Assembly (NCBI GenBank): GCA_903893485.1
Contig: CAITMK010000004.1
Location: 1-64,000 of the forward strand
From: Candidatus Magasanikiibacteriota bacterium
GTDB lineage: Bacteria; Patescibacteria; ABY1; Magasanikbacterales; 2-02-FULL-50-9b
DNA length: 64,000 nt
Direction: 5' to 3'
Shown here: positions 16,859-25,173 of the stretch, in pieces
Layout: the number at the start of each line of letters is the position of its first letter
Position numbering within the stretch: the first letter of the stretch is position 1
Notes under the pieces: generated by a model
The model's database searches: none
The model's input: only the letters and a program-made list of their open reading frames with translations
Told to the model about the DNA's origin: nothing
Translations under genes and position numbers: made by a program

Positions 16859-17623
16859 ATGAAACAGTGGCAATCATTTTTTATTATTTTGAGTATTTTT
16901 TTTGGCATGCTAATGCCTAGTTTTTCTTTTGCAAAAACCACATCCCCCGCTGCGGATCGCTATTTGCCAATTTTAATGTATCACCACATCACCAAACGCG
17001 TTCCACAAAATCCTTATTTTGTATCTCCCCAGATTTTTGATCAGCAAATGGCATGGTTGCAGCAAAATAAGTATCAGGTAATTTCCATGGACGCCGCCGC
17101 AAGTGCGCTGAAAAATAACACACCGTTGCCAGAAAAATCAGTGGTGCTCACGTTTGATGATGGGCTGCGTGATCAATATGAAAATGCGTTACCAATTCTA
17201 AAAAAATATAATGACACCGCAACATTTTATATTATCACCGGATCCGTTGGCAAAAAAAGTTACCTAACCTGGGACATGATAAAAAAAATGCATGCCGCTG
17301 GCATGGAAATTGGCGCGCACACCGAAACACATCCAAATGTCGCACATCTTAGTGGAAATAAATTAACCGAAGAAATTGCCGGTTCTAAAAAAATGTTGGA
17401 ATCCGAATTAGGAATTCCAGTTACCAGTTTTGCCTATCCGGGTGGCGCGTATAACGATCGTGCGATTGCAGAAGTTCATGCGGCTGGTTTTACAAATGCC
17501 GTATCAACCCGCCATCGTGTCATGCATTCAACCACCGAAAATCCCCTCGCACTTGGTCGCATGCACATCGATGACGATATGATTTCGTTTGCGCTTTTTG
17601 TAACGGGAAAAAAATTAAACTAA
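16859..17623 (+). CDS. Secreted polysaccharide deacetylase (CE4 family)
   Basis: 254 residues. Signal peptide at 1-25 (FFIILSIFFGMLMPSFSFA). The NodB-homology domain shows the catalytic motifs LTFDDGLRDQY (motif 1), EIGAHTETHPN (motif 2, zinc-binding His pair) and SFAYPGGAYNDRAI (motif 3). It removes acetyl groups from GlcNAc in peptidoglycan or surface polysaccharide outside the membrane. A TACAAT -10 lies seven bases before the ATG, so the mRNA is probably leaderless. Its end overlaps the convergent PEBP gene by 4 bp. Confidence 0.92.
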   Translation: MKQWQSFFIILSIFFGMLMPSFSFAKTTSPAADRYLPILMYHHITKRVPQNPYFVSPQIFDQQMAWLQQNKYQVISMDAAASALKNNTPLPEKSVVLTFDDGLRDQYENALPILKKYNDTATFYIITGSVGKKSYLTWDMIKKMHAAGMEIGAHTETHPNVAHLSGNKLTEEIAGSKKMLESELGIPVTSFAYPGGAYNDRAIAEVHAAGFTNAVSTRHRVMHSTTENPLALGRMHIDDDMISFALFVTGKKLN

Positions 17624-18075
17624 CGTTGGCGATTATATTTTCCCATGAGTTGGGCGTCTATAATGATATACTGCTCGGCCGCGGCAAGTACTTCTGCTTT
17701 AGTTGAGCCAGTTGGCAAATCGAGCTTTTCACTAAGTGCAAATAATTTAAAAAAATATCGATGCTCACGATCCGGCGGACATGGCCCCGTATAGCCAGAT
17801 ACGCCACGCGTCGTCACTCCCATTTCACCGAGTGGCGCTTCCCCTGCGGCAATGTGGCGCGTCTCTGGTGGAATATTCCACAGCACCCAATGATCAAACA
17901 TGCCGTCTGCTCGCAGATGAGTTGGTACATCAGGATCTTCCATGATTAAAACTAAACTTTTTGCAGCCGCTGGCACGTCTAAAAAATCCAGCGGCGGATT
18001 ATAATTTCCCCCATCACACGTAAATTCTGACGGAATAGATGCATTCGGCGCAAATGCCGAACTAGCAAGCTGCAT
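17620..18075 (-). CDS. YbhB/YbcL-type PEBP (Raf kinase inhibitor-like) protein
   Basis: 151 residues, typical length. Signature motifs FTCDGGNYNPPLDF near the N-terminus, LVLIMEDPDVP (ligand site DPD) and the central FDHWVLWNIPP followed by GYTGPCPPDREHRYFFKLFAL are diagnostic of bacterial PEBP proteins. Members bind small anionic ligands; the bacterial role is unclear. It is followed 3 bp upstream on the chromosome by a small membrane protein gene on the same strand. Confidence 0.92.
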   Translation of the reverse strand: MQLASSAFAPNASIPSEFTCDGGNYNPPLDFLDVPAAAKSLVLIMEDPDVPTHLRADGMFDHWVLWNIPPETRHIAAGEAPLGEMGVTTRGVSGYTGPCPPDREHRYFFKLFALSEKLDLPTGSTKAEVLAAAEQYIIIDAQLMGKYNRQR

Positions 18076-18078
18076 AGA

Positions 18079-18333
18079 TTATTTACTAAACAATTTTGAA
18101 AATCTGAGTTTCAAAATAGCAAACAAATAAATAATTTCGAGGATACCGGCAGTGTTAATGAGTAGTAGTGCCACAAACCACCATTCTTGCCCGCGACGTC
18201 CCGCGTGCCAAAGTGCTAATCCTTTCCAGAGCAAGCTCCAGAGCATTAAAAAAATCATGCCCGTACCAAAGCCGTACATCATTGATGGACCACCAACGCC
18301 CGCGCCGTAGTAATTTGAACCAAAATTATACAT
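18079..18333 (-). CDS. Small membrane protein (DUF5652-like)
   Basis: 84 residues with a Gly/Tyr-rich N-terminus and two transmembrane helices (about 25-42 and 48-72). The pattern LLWKGLALWHAGRRGQEWWF followed by INTAGILEIIYLFAI is that of DUF5652, a small protein common in CPR genomes. No function is known. It lies directly upstream of the PEBP gene with a 3-bp gap. Confidence 0.75.
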   Translation of the reverse strand: MYNFGSNYYGAGVGGPSMMYGFGTGMIFLMLWSLLWKGLALWHAGRRGQEWWFVALLLINTAGILEIIYLFAILKLRFSKLFSK

Positions 18334-18361
18334 ATGTCTTTAGTATATACCGTCCACCGTT

Positions 18362-18685
18362 TTATACTAGTGGGTAGCCAGCCGCGCGCCATGCTAAAAT
18401 TCCGCTCGTTACATTATACAATTCAGCAGTCAGACCGGCTGCAGACAACATGGCGATCGCCATTTGACTACGGCCACCAGACAAACAGTTTATGTATATT
18501 TTTTTATAACCGCTCAGCGATTCAATTTTATCCGCAAGTTCATCAACGGGAATATTTACCGCGCCAGAAATTGCACCCTTTGAAAATTCTTCGGGAGTGC
18601 GAACATCAAGAATTAAACTATCCGCTGGCAAACCCGCGGAAATGTACGCCTGCAACTGCTCTACCGAAATTTGTTCACCAACCAT
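18362..18685 (-). CDS. Rhodanese-like sulfurtransferase
   Basis: 107 residues forming one rhodanese domain: LILDVRTPEEFSKGAISGAV at the N-terminal half and YINCLSGGRSQMAIAMLSAAG with the active-site loop C-L-S-G-G-R. The catalytic Cys is near residue 72. It could transfer sulfur or detoxify thiol species in the cytosol. It is 9 bp downstream of ileS on the same strand. Confidence 0.9.
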   Translation of the reverse strand: MVGEQISVEQLQAYISAGLPADSLILDVRTPEEFSKGAISGAVNIPVDELADKIESLSGYKKIYINCLSGGRSQMAIAMLSAAGLTAELYNVTSGILAWRAAGYPLV

Positions 18686-18694
18686 ATCAAATAA

Positions 18695-21553
18695 TTACAC
18701 CGCGACTCTACAAACTTTTCCATCAACTTCAAATTCTGCAGCACCCTCACCCGCCGGCGCGAATGCAAAATTACTTACCGTGGCCCGCGCAAATTCATCT
18801 GCATTGCGAGTAATCAACTCTTGAATTTCCTGAGGTGCTTCCATGTTGAAGGTCGTCATTTCGCCTGGCTTTAATCCACGCGTTTTACGAATCGCATTAA
18901 TGTTGCGCACCAACTCGCGCACTAAACCTTTTTCGCGTAGCTCTGGCGTGATGTTCGTATCGAGCGCTAATTCTGCACCAATCAAAACGGTTTCAACATT
19001 TAATTCCTCTTTGATAATTTCAAAGAGCGGCTCAAGCGCGTTGACTGATGGTGGTACCGTGAGCGATGCAAGCGCTTGGCGAATTGGCACGCCAGATTTC
19101 GCGCGAAGCTCAAGCGCGCTGGAAACCAATTCGCGCACCGCATCCATTTGCGTTAAAATTTCTGTGTTGACTGGTGCGGTTGCTGGCCATTCGGTCAGGT
19201 GTACAGAATTTTCAGCGCCGTTTAATTCGCGATACACCGCATCAGCAAACAATGGCGTGAATGGTGCAAATAATTTTGCAAGTGTGGCAAGTGTATGACG
19301 AAGCATGGCCGCTGCAGCAGCTGCATCGTCGCCGCCATTTTTGAAACGATTACGCGAACGGCGCACATACCATGTTGAAAGTTCATTAACAAATGCCATG
19401 AGTTCACGCGAAGCGTCCGTGATTTCACAAGTTTCCATTTTTTCGGTAACGATATTGATCGTTTTTTGAAGACGCGCCTCAAGCCATGCATCGAGCGGAT
19501 GTGCGGTTGAAATTTCTGCCGCAACCGGACCCGTATATAACTTATAAAATTCCAAGGTGTTCCACACGATAAGGAAAACTTTTTTCACAATTTCATCAAC
19601 ACCTTTTTTCTCGAAAATTTTAGTGTCGCCTGGTTGTGACATGGAATACAAATGCAAGCGAAGTGGATCCGCGCCAAACTCGCCAAAAATTTCCCACGGA
19701 TCAACAATGTTACCTTTTGACTTCGACATCTTCTGCCCTTTGCCGTCCAAGATATGACCAAGACACACCACATTTTTGTATGGCGCCGGAAGATCGAGCA
19801 ATGTTGCAACCGCAAGTAACGTATAAAACCAACCACGCGTTTGATCAATTGCTTCTGCAATATAATCAGCTGGGAAATGCGATTCAAAATTTTGTTTTGC
19901 GGTGCCTTCCTGGCCCCACTGGTAACCCCATTGCGCAACAAACATGGCGCCAGAATCGTACCAACAATCCATAACTTCCTTCACACGGGTGCGCGTGCCA
20001 CCACAATCACATGCGTATGACAATTCATCTACAAATGGGCGATGCAAATCTTCGGGCGCTTGCATGCCGCGTGCGTCAATTTCAGCTTTAGATCCGAGCA
20101 CATCAAACTTGGCGCACGTGCCGCACTGCCAAATCGGAAGCGGCGTACCCCAATAACGTTCACGCGAAATTGCCCAATCTTTTACGTTCTTAATCCATTC
20201 ACCAAAACGACCATCGCGGATGTGCTCTGGATTCCAATGCACGGTTTGATTTCTTTTTTGAAGCTCTGCCGATAATGCAGACATCTTAATGAACCACGAA
20301 TTTTTTGCGTAATACAAAAGTGGTGTTGAGCAGCGCCAACAAAATGGATATTCATGTTCGTAATTTTCTGCGCGAAGCAAAAGACCACGCGAATTTAAGT
20401 CGCTAATAATTTCTTTAGCAATGGTGTCTGATTTTACAAATTTACCAGCCCACTGTGTTACGAATGGTAAAAATTTTCCATCTTCGGCAACCGTATGAAT
20501 TCGTGGCAAGCCAACCTTCAAACCAAGTGCATAATCATCTTCACCGTACATAACTGCTGTATGCACGATACCCGTACCATCGGTTGTGGTTACAAAATCT
20601 GCGGCATATACTTTGTACGATGCGGCGCGCTGCTCAGGAGACATCTGATCGGCAAGATATTGAAAGAGTGGTGTATATTCCAAACCGACTAACGCGGCGC
20701 CTGAAACTTTTTCCAAAATTTTCGCATCCGCACCAAGCACCTTTTCAACAAGCGCCTCAGCTACAATAAAAATTTCTTCGCCAACTTGTGCGCGCACATA
20801 CGTAATTTTTTCGCCAACGGCAAGCGCGACATTACCTGGTAATGTCCATGGCGTTGTAGTCCAGCCCAAGAAAAAAGTTTTTGGATCGGTAACCAGTGCA
20901 AATTTCACAAAAACCGACTCATCAGTGACCGTTTTATATCCTTGTGCAACCTCATGACTCGACAAACCGGTGCCGCAACGTGGGCAATGTGGTACGACTT
21001 TATAACCCTGATACAAAAATCCACGCGCATCGACTTCTTTAAGTACACTCCACAGCGATTCAATGTATTCGTTTTGATACGTAATGTACGGATTTTTGAG
21101 ATCCACCCAATAACCCAAACGGCGCGTCATTTTTTCCCAATCAACCAAATATTCCCACACGCTTTCTTTACATTTTTTGTTAAATTCAATAATACTTGCA
21201 CGAACATCGCCTTCCACCAAATTTTCAATTTGTGGCTTTCCAGAAATGCCGAGTGCTTTTTCTACTTGCAATTCAACAGGCAATCCATGTGTATCCCAAC
21301 CACCTTTGCGATCCACACGGCGACCACGCATCGATTGAAAACGTGGAATCACATCTTTAAACGAACGCGACAATGCATGATGCACACCCGGCTTACCATT
21401 CGCGGTTGGTGGCCCCTCGAAAAAAACAAATGGAACACCATCTTTATTTTTTTCGTTTACTTTTTCAAATAAATTTTCTGCTTCCCACGTAGCAAGCATT
21501 TTTTCTTCTAATTCTGGAAATTTTGGAGCTGGCATAAAGATGTTGATTGCCAA
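18695..21553 (-). CDS. ileS: Isoleucyl-tRNA synthetase
   Basis: 952 residues, class I synthetase. The HIGH-type motif appears in GPPTANGKPGVHHALSRSF near residue 47, KMSKSKGN near residue 600, and the editing domain between them contains GWTTTPWTLPGNVALAV. GGWDTHGLPVE and DCWYDSGAMF also fit IleS. It has the long C-terminal anticodon domain of the eukaryote-like (type 2) form. It charges tRNA-Ile and is followed by the rhodanese gene. No SD; promoter TAGACA-17-TAAAGT immediately upstream. Confidence 0.97.
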   Translation of the reverse strand: MAINIFMPAPKFPELEEKMLATWEAENLFEKVNEKNKDGVPFVFFEGPPTANGKPGVHHALSRSFKDVIPRFQSMRGRRVDRKGGWDTHGLPVELQVEKALGISGKPQIENLVEGDVRASIIEFNKKCKESVWEYLVDWEKMTRRLGYWVDLKNPYITYQNEYIESLWSVLKEVDARGFLYQGYKVVPHCPRCGTGLSSHEVAQGYKTVTDESVFVKFALVTDPKTFFLGWTTTPWTLPGNVALAVGEKITYVRAQVGEEIFIVAEALVEKVLGADAKILEKVSGAALVGLEYTPLFQYLADQMSPEQRAASYKVYAADFVTTTDGTGIVHTAVMYGEDDYALGLKVGLPRIHTVAEDGKFLPFVTQWAGKFVKSDTIAKEIISDLNSRGLLLRAENYEHEYPFCWRCSTPLLYYAKNSWFIKMSALSAELQKRNQTVHWNPEHIRDGRFGEWIKNVKDWAISRERYWGTPLPIWQCGTCAKFDVLGSKAEIDARGMQAPEDLHRPFVDELSYACDCGGTRTRVKEVMDCWYDSGAMFVAQWGYQWGQEGTAKQNFESHFPADYIAEAIDQTRGWFYTLLAVATLLDLPAPYKNVVCLGHILDGKGQKMSKSKGNIVDPWEIFGEFGADPLRLHLYSMSQPGDTKIFEKKGVDEIVKKVFLIVWNTLEFYKLYTGPVAAEISTAHPLDAWLEARLQKTINIVTEKMETCEITDASRELMAFVNELSTWYVRRSRNRFKNGGDDAAAAAAMLRHTLATLAKLFAPFTPLFADAVYRELNGAENSVHLTEWPATAPVNTEILTQMDAVRELVSSALELRAKSGVPIRQALASLTVPPSVNALEPLFEIIKEELNVETVLIGAELALDTNITPELREKGLVRELVRNINAIRKTRGLKPGEMTTFNMEAPQEIQELITRNADEFARATVSNFAFAPAGEGAAEFEVDGKVCRVAV

Positions 21554-21556
21554 AGT

Positions 21557-21585
21557 ACTTTAGCGAAAATGTGGGTTTTTGTCTA
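21557..21585 (-). promoter_or_regulatory. Promoter of ileS
   Basis: Minus strand TAGACA (21580-21585), 17 bp, TAAAGT (21557-21562), only a few bases from the ATG at 21553, so the leader would be very short or absent. Confidence 0.55.
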
Positions 21586-21589
21586 GTTA

Positions 21590-21637
21590 AAAAATCCGCC
21601 CTGCCCCACCAGCTTACCTGGGGAACAAAGCGGACGA
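21590..21637 (-). terminator. Intrinsic terminator of the orphan gene 21638-22150
   Basis: Minus strand nested stem TCCGC/GCGGA enclosing TTCCCC/GGGGCA-type pairing, followed by TTTTTT. It separates the orphan gene from ileS. Confidence 0.75.
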
Positions 21638-22150
21638 TCACGGGTCCGATGCAATGGCAGCAAGCATGCGTCGAAACACGCCAAGCGCCTGATCAGGGTT
21701 GATCAGAATACCCGGTGGTACACCCGACGCAAAATTTGTTGGCGGCGACGCAGCGTAGTACCGCCAACCATCAGCATCCCTCCAAATAAGTCGGGCGGGC
21801 TCCTTGTAATCTCCCGCTACCTGCAAAGCCGCGGCCAAGAAAATTGGGCGGGCCAACGGCAGGCCAATGATGACACGCGGAACTTCTATATCATCTGACG
21901 GAGCTGCCATGATCACATGACCTTGCTTCACGGTGCGCGCGAGCGTGGCCGAAGTGATCCATCCGCCGGGCGGCGTATCTTCTCCTCGGTCAGACCGAAA
22001 CGACTGAATATGCGCATTCGGCATGATGCGTTGCATCGCATTCAGAAGCAAGCTGAGCGTTTTGTGAGCAAGCGGCCGGTTCACCATGCTCGGCGATTCC
22101 AAGTCGCTCTGCAAATCGGACAATTTCACAACGTTATATTTTGTTGACAC
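21638..22150 (-). CDS. G+C-rich orphan protein, function unknown
   Basis: 170 residues from GTG at 22150; the start is set by the SD GGAGG (spacer about 6). No recognised motif. No signal peptide or membrane helix; the middle (VIIGLPLARPIFLAAALQVA) is hydrophobic but short. The C-terminal part has a Pro/Gly-rich PPTNFASGVPPGILI. Composition is G+C-rich compared with ileS. It is a monocistronic unit with promoter TTGACT-17-TACATT and a strong terminator, divergent from another such gene at 22322. Confidence 0.7.
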   Translation of the reverse strand: MSTKYNVVKLSDLQSDLESPSMVNRPLAHKTLSLLLNAMQRIMPNAHIQSFRSDRGEDTPPGGWITSATLARTVKQGHVIMAAPSDDIEVPRVIIGLPLARPIFLAAALQVAGDYKEPARLIWRDADGWRYYAASPPTNFASGVPPGILINPDQALGVFRRMLAAIASDP

Positions 22151-22177
22151 GACTTCCTCCGGTTGGAAACTTAAAAC

Positions 22178-22206
22178 AATGTATCGAATTACTCATTAAA
22201 AGTCAA
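22178..22206 (-). promoter_or_regulatory. Promoter of orphan gene 21638-22150
   Basis: Minus strand TTGACT (22201-22206), 17 bp, TACATT (22178-22183), 27 bp before the GTG start. Confidence 0.7.
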
Positions 22207-22321
22207 TAAAGCAGCCATACATATTTTATCCACCAGTTTTCCACCATTGACATTATTTATAATCTGTGGAACCCAGTAGATGACCGCGTTGAAGCGGTCC
22301 AACAAAGTACCGGAGGTCATC

Positions 22322-22945
22322 GTGTATTATTTGGTCGGCACCATTTCGTTCATGAGTGCGTTTGTGTTGGTTTGTGTTTTTAATAGCTGCACTGCTGAGT
22401 GCCCCCACTTGGCCACCGATGCGGCGATTAGCAATGCCGCCGACGCACCAACACCGCCCGATATCACAATTGCAATCGACAATGATGGCGATGGCGTTTT
22501 CCCTCCCGAAGACTGCAACGATCACGACCCAAACGTGTACCCTGGCGCCTATGAGTATTGCGATTTTCAGGACAATGATTGCGACGGCGAGACTGATGAA
22601 ACGTGGAAGTCACTTTGGGGTGGTTTGTACGGAACTCCCTGTTCAGTTACCGACACGAACGGCTGCGTCTCCGTTGGTCGCTGGGGTTGCGACATGGATC
22701 ATGATTGGCTCGCGTGCAATGCGTCACCTGTCGTGGCGCATGTTGAAAAATGCAATGGTGCAGATGATGATTGTGACGGCGTCACGGACAACGGCCAGGG
22801 ATGGCCGATGATCGGTACTGTCTGCACGATTATGGCTGGCACATGCACGGTGCCTGGGCTCTGGGCATGCAGCAGCTACACTGAGATGCCCTACTGCACC
22901 GCGGAAGATATTCCGTTTCCAGAAACAACCTGCCTGGAAAACTAA
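22322..22945 (+). CDS. Secreted protein with MopE-type metal-binding repeats
   Basis: 207 residues from GTG at 22322, chosen because GGAGG lies seven bases upstream; the ATG at 22280 lacks any SD and sits in a leader hairpin (22279-22299). The N-terminus is a signal peptide (TISFMSAFVLVCVFNSC), possibly a lipoprotein with a weak lipobox ending at the Cys. After that come acidic repeats DNDGDGVFPPEDCNDHDP, FQDNDCDGETDE and CNGADDDCDGVTDNG, the pattern of the MopE/putative metal-binding motif found in surface proteins. The Cys-rich C-terminus (10 or so Cys) suggests disulfides outside the cell. It probably binds Ca or Cu; the exact metal is unknown. G+C-rich like the other orphan units. Confidence 0.8.
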   Translation: MYYLVGTISFMSAFVLVCVFNSCTAECPHLATDAAISNAADAPTPPDITIAIDNDGDGVFPPEDCNDHDPNVYPGAYEYCDFQDNDCDGETDETWKSLWGGLYGTPCSVTDTNGCVSVGRWGCDMDHDWLACNASPVVAHVEKCNGADDDCDGVTDNGQGWPMIGTVCTIMAGTCTVPGLWACSSYTEMPYCTAEDIPFPETTCLEN

Positions 22946-22948
22946 AAA

Positions 22949-22976
22949 TGGCGGCCCGGGAAACCCCAGGCCGCCA
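22949..22976. terminator. Hairpin between convergent orphan gene and proS
   Basis: 8-bp stem TGGCGGCC/GGCCGCCA with a GC-rich loop. The T-run is weak, but the position 4 bp after one stop and 11 bp from the convergent proS stop supports a shared terminator. Confidence 0.65.
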
Positions 22977-22986
22977 CGAATTTAAA

Positions 22987-24435
22987 TTAGTATGACTTAG
23001 CGAATAACACACGCTTGCTTGACGGCTTTCCGGTTTTAATACAAACACCGGATTCTTCAGGCTGGCTAAATGGAATACAACGAATTGTTGCGCCTGTTTC
23101 CTCTTTGATCAAAGCTTCTGTGGCAGCGTCACGATCCCAATGTGCCAAGACAAAATTCCCCGCTTCAATAGCTGCAACAAATTCTTCCCAGGTGTTCACG
23201 GATTTTGTTTTTTCTTTTTGATATTCGAGCGCGCGATTAAACAAGTTTGATTGAATTTCAACGAGTAGCGCTGAAATCTCTGTCGGTGCATCAACTAATG
23301 CAACCGATTTTTTGTCGCCCGTATCACGACGTACTAATACGCACGTACCGGCAGCAACATCTTTTGGCCCAATTTCCACACGAACAGGCACACCTTTCTT
23401 TTCCCATGCAAAAAACTTTTCACCCGGGCGAATCTCGCGAGAGTCCACGCGAGTTTTAATTCCCACTGTTTTTAATGCTACAGACAATTCATTTGCCGCG
23501 GCAGTTACCACCGTAGCAGCTTCAGGATTTGGTGCGATTGTCGTAATAATAGCCTGGATTGACGCAATGCGCGGTGGCATCACCAACCCTTTATCATCGC
23601 TGTGAGTCATGATCAAACCACCAATCGAACGAGTTGATAATCCCCAACTTGTTTGCCAACCAAATTGTTCAGTATTATTTTCATCCAAAAATTTAACATT
23701 AAATACTTTGGCAAAGTTTTGGCCCAAGTTGTGTGACGTTGCAAACTGCAATGCTTTGCCATCTTGCATCATTGGTTCCAACGTATAAGTCTGTGCCGCA
23801 CCTGCAAATTTTTCTGAATCTGATTTAACGCCAGGGATCACCGGAATTGCCATGTAATTTTCTGCAAACTCACGATAGACTTCTTGCATTTGGCGAGCAC
23901 GTGCATCAGCTTCTTCGTTGGTTGCATGCACGGTGTGGCCTTCCTGCCACAAAAATTCTGTGGTGCGCAAAAATAAACGCGTGCGCAGTTCCCAACGAAC
24001 CACGTTTGCCCATTGATTAATTAAAAGTGGTAAATCGCGGTATGAATGAATCCAATTAGAAAAAACTTCGTAAATAATTGTTTCCGAAGTTGGGCGCACC
24101 ACCAGTGGCTCATCTAATTTTTTACCGCCCGCATGAGTTACCATCGCAACTTCAGGCGCAAAACCTTCAACGTGCGCTTCTTCGCGCTTCAATAAGCGTT
24201 CAGGAATGAGCAATGGAAAATATGCATTTTCAACACCGCTTTCTTTGAATTTTTCATCCAGCGTTTTTTGAATTGCCTCCCAAATGGCATAGCCGTACGG
24301 CTTAATCACCATACAACCCTTCACGGGCGAATGCTCCGCGAGTTCTGCAGCATCAATAACATCAAGATACCACTGCGAATAGTCCTCGGCGCGGGGGGTG
24401 ATTTTTTTGTCGGCAAATTTGTCCATAGTGGGCAT
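22987..24435 (-). CDS. proS: Prolyl-tRNA synthetase (type 3, archaeal/eukaryote-like)
   Basis: 482 residues, class II synthetase. Motif 2 appears in FLRTTEFLWQEGHTVHAT, and RPTSETIIYEVFSNWI and GWQTSWGLSTRSIGGLIM mark the ATP/Pro site. LRTRLFLRTTEF and the absence of the bacterial insertion domain place it in the shorter archaeal-type branch. The C-terminal domain has the compact zinc-less form ending KRVLFAKSY. It charges tRNA-Pro. ATG at 24426 is an alternative start. Confidence 0.95.
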   Translation of the reverse strand: MPTMDKFADKKITPRAEDYSQWYLDVIDAAELAEHSPVKGCMVIKPYGYAIWEAIQKTLDEKFKESGVENAYFPLLIPERLLKREEAHVEGFAPEVAMVTHAGGKKLDEPLVVRPTSETIIYEVFSNWIHSYRDLPLLINQWANVVRWELRTRLFLRTTEFLWQEGHTVHATNEEADARARQMQEVYREFAENYMAIPVIPGVKSDSEKFAGAAQTYTLEPMMQDGKALQFATSHNLGQNFAKVFNVKFLDENNTEQFGWQTSWGLSTRSIGGLIMTHSDDKGLVMPPRIASIQAIITTIAPNPEAATVVTAAANELSVALKTVGIKTRVDSREIRPGEKFFAWEKKGVPVRVEIGPKDVAAGTCVLVRRDTGDKKSVALVDAPTEISALLVEIQSNLFNRALEYQKEKTKSVNTWEEFVAAIEAGNFVLAHWDRDAATEALIKEETGATIRCIPFSQPEESGVCIKTGKPSSKRVLFAKSY

Positions 24436-24531
24436 AGCTTAACATAATACATTTGTGCAGGCAAATAAAAAACACCCGCTGCCCCAGCAATTTTGTGCCG
24501 GTGCAGAAGGTGCCGCTGCCCGCGATGCGAA

Positions 24532-25062
24532 TCAAGCCGCGAGTAGTGTGTTGCCCGTGATCGCCTTAATCTGCTGCGCGAGATTGCCGCCGCCGAAACC
24601 AGGCATGCGGCCAAAGAGCTCGACCGCGAAGGCCTCGTCCACGATCGCCGTGGCGCCAGAAAACGAGAGGATTAAATCGTAATCTCTTGTTTTCAACCGC
24701 ACCGCACCCGGCCACTTGTCTTCGGCTTCGCACCGGCTCTCAAAGCTGGTCAGGTGCTTGTGGTTGCTGGCAAGCCGCACCGCCTTTTCAATGGCAAGTG
24801 CAGCATACCGGGCATATTTTTCTGGCACTTCAACTTCGCCAACCTGCATGAGCAGGATGAGCCGCGGCGCGACGCCGTTGCCGTGGGAATACATGGCGTC
24901 GTAGAGCGCAAGATAACCGCCACTTCGCCAAGCCATTCCCTCGTAATTGCGCCCCAGGAATTCTTCGAACAAACATTCCGCCAAAAACGGCAGATTCATC
25001 TCTCGAAGCCTTCCATGCAAACGCAATTGACGCCCTCGTTCTGGTGAAATCGAACCTCTCAT
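24532..25062 (-). CDS. G+C-rich orphan protein, function unknown
   Basis: 176 residues from ATG at 25062, preceded by GGGGG (spacer about 6); ATG at 25074 is in frame but lacks an SD. No motif is recognised. It looks like a soluble mixed alpha/beta protein with an Arg-rich N-terminus (PERGRQLRLHGRL) and a Gly-rich end (GRMPGFGGGNLAQQ). A hairpin with CACC..CTGC / GCAG..GGTG pairing followed by TTTTTTA lies just after the stop (about 24467-24520, minus strand). Composition is richer in G+C than proS and the flavoprotein on its two sides. Confidence 0.7.
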   Translation of the reverse strand: MRGSISPERGRQLRLHGRLREMNLPFLAECLFEEFLGRNYEGMAWRSGGYLALYDAMYSHGNGVAPRLILLMQVGEVEVPEKYARYAALAIEKAVRLASNHKHLTSFESRCEAEDKWPGAVRLKTRDYDLILSFSGATAIVDEAFAVELFGRMPGFGGGNLAQQIKAITGNTLLAA

Positions 25063-25138
25063 TATAGCCCCCATCCGTAGCGGAAATTATCGCTCGGTTA
25101 CTAAACAGGCTACTCAAAAAAAAATCGTTTGTCAATAC

Positions 25139-25167
25139 TCGACAATTGAGGCCACATGCGCTATCCT
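25139..25167 (+). promoter_or_regulatory. Promoter of HI0933-like flavoprotein
   Basis: TCGACA (25139-25144), 17 bp, TATCCT (25162-25167). The -10 box ends six bases before the ATG at 25174, consistent with a leaderless transcript. Confidence 0.6.
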
Positions 25168-25173
25168 AATCAT

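Noticed and set aside
22248..22276. TTGACA at 22248 as promoter of the MopE-like gene
   Set aside because: No -10 box lies at 16-18 bp; the TATAAT nearby is only 4 bp away, so I could not support a promoter pair.
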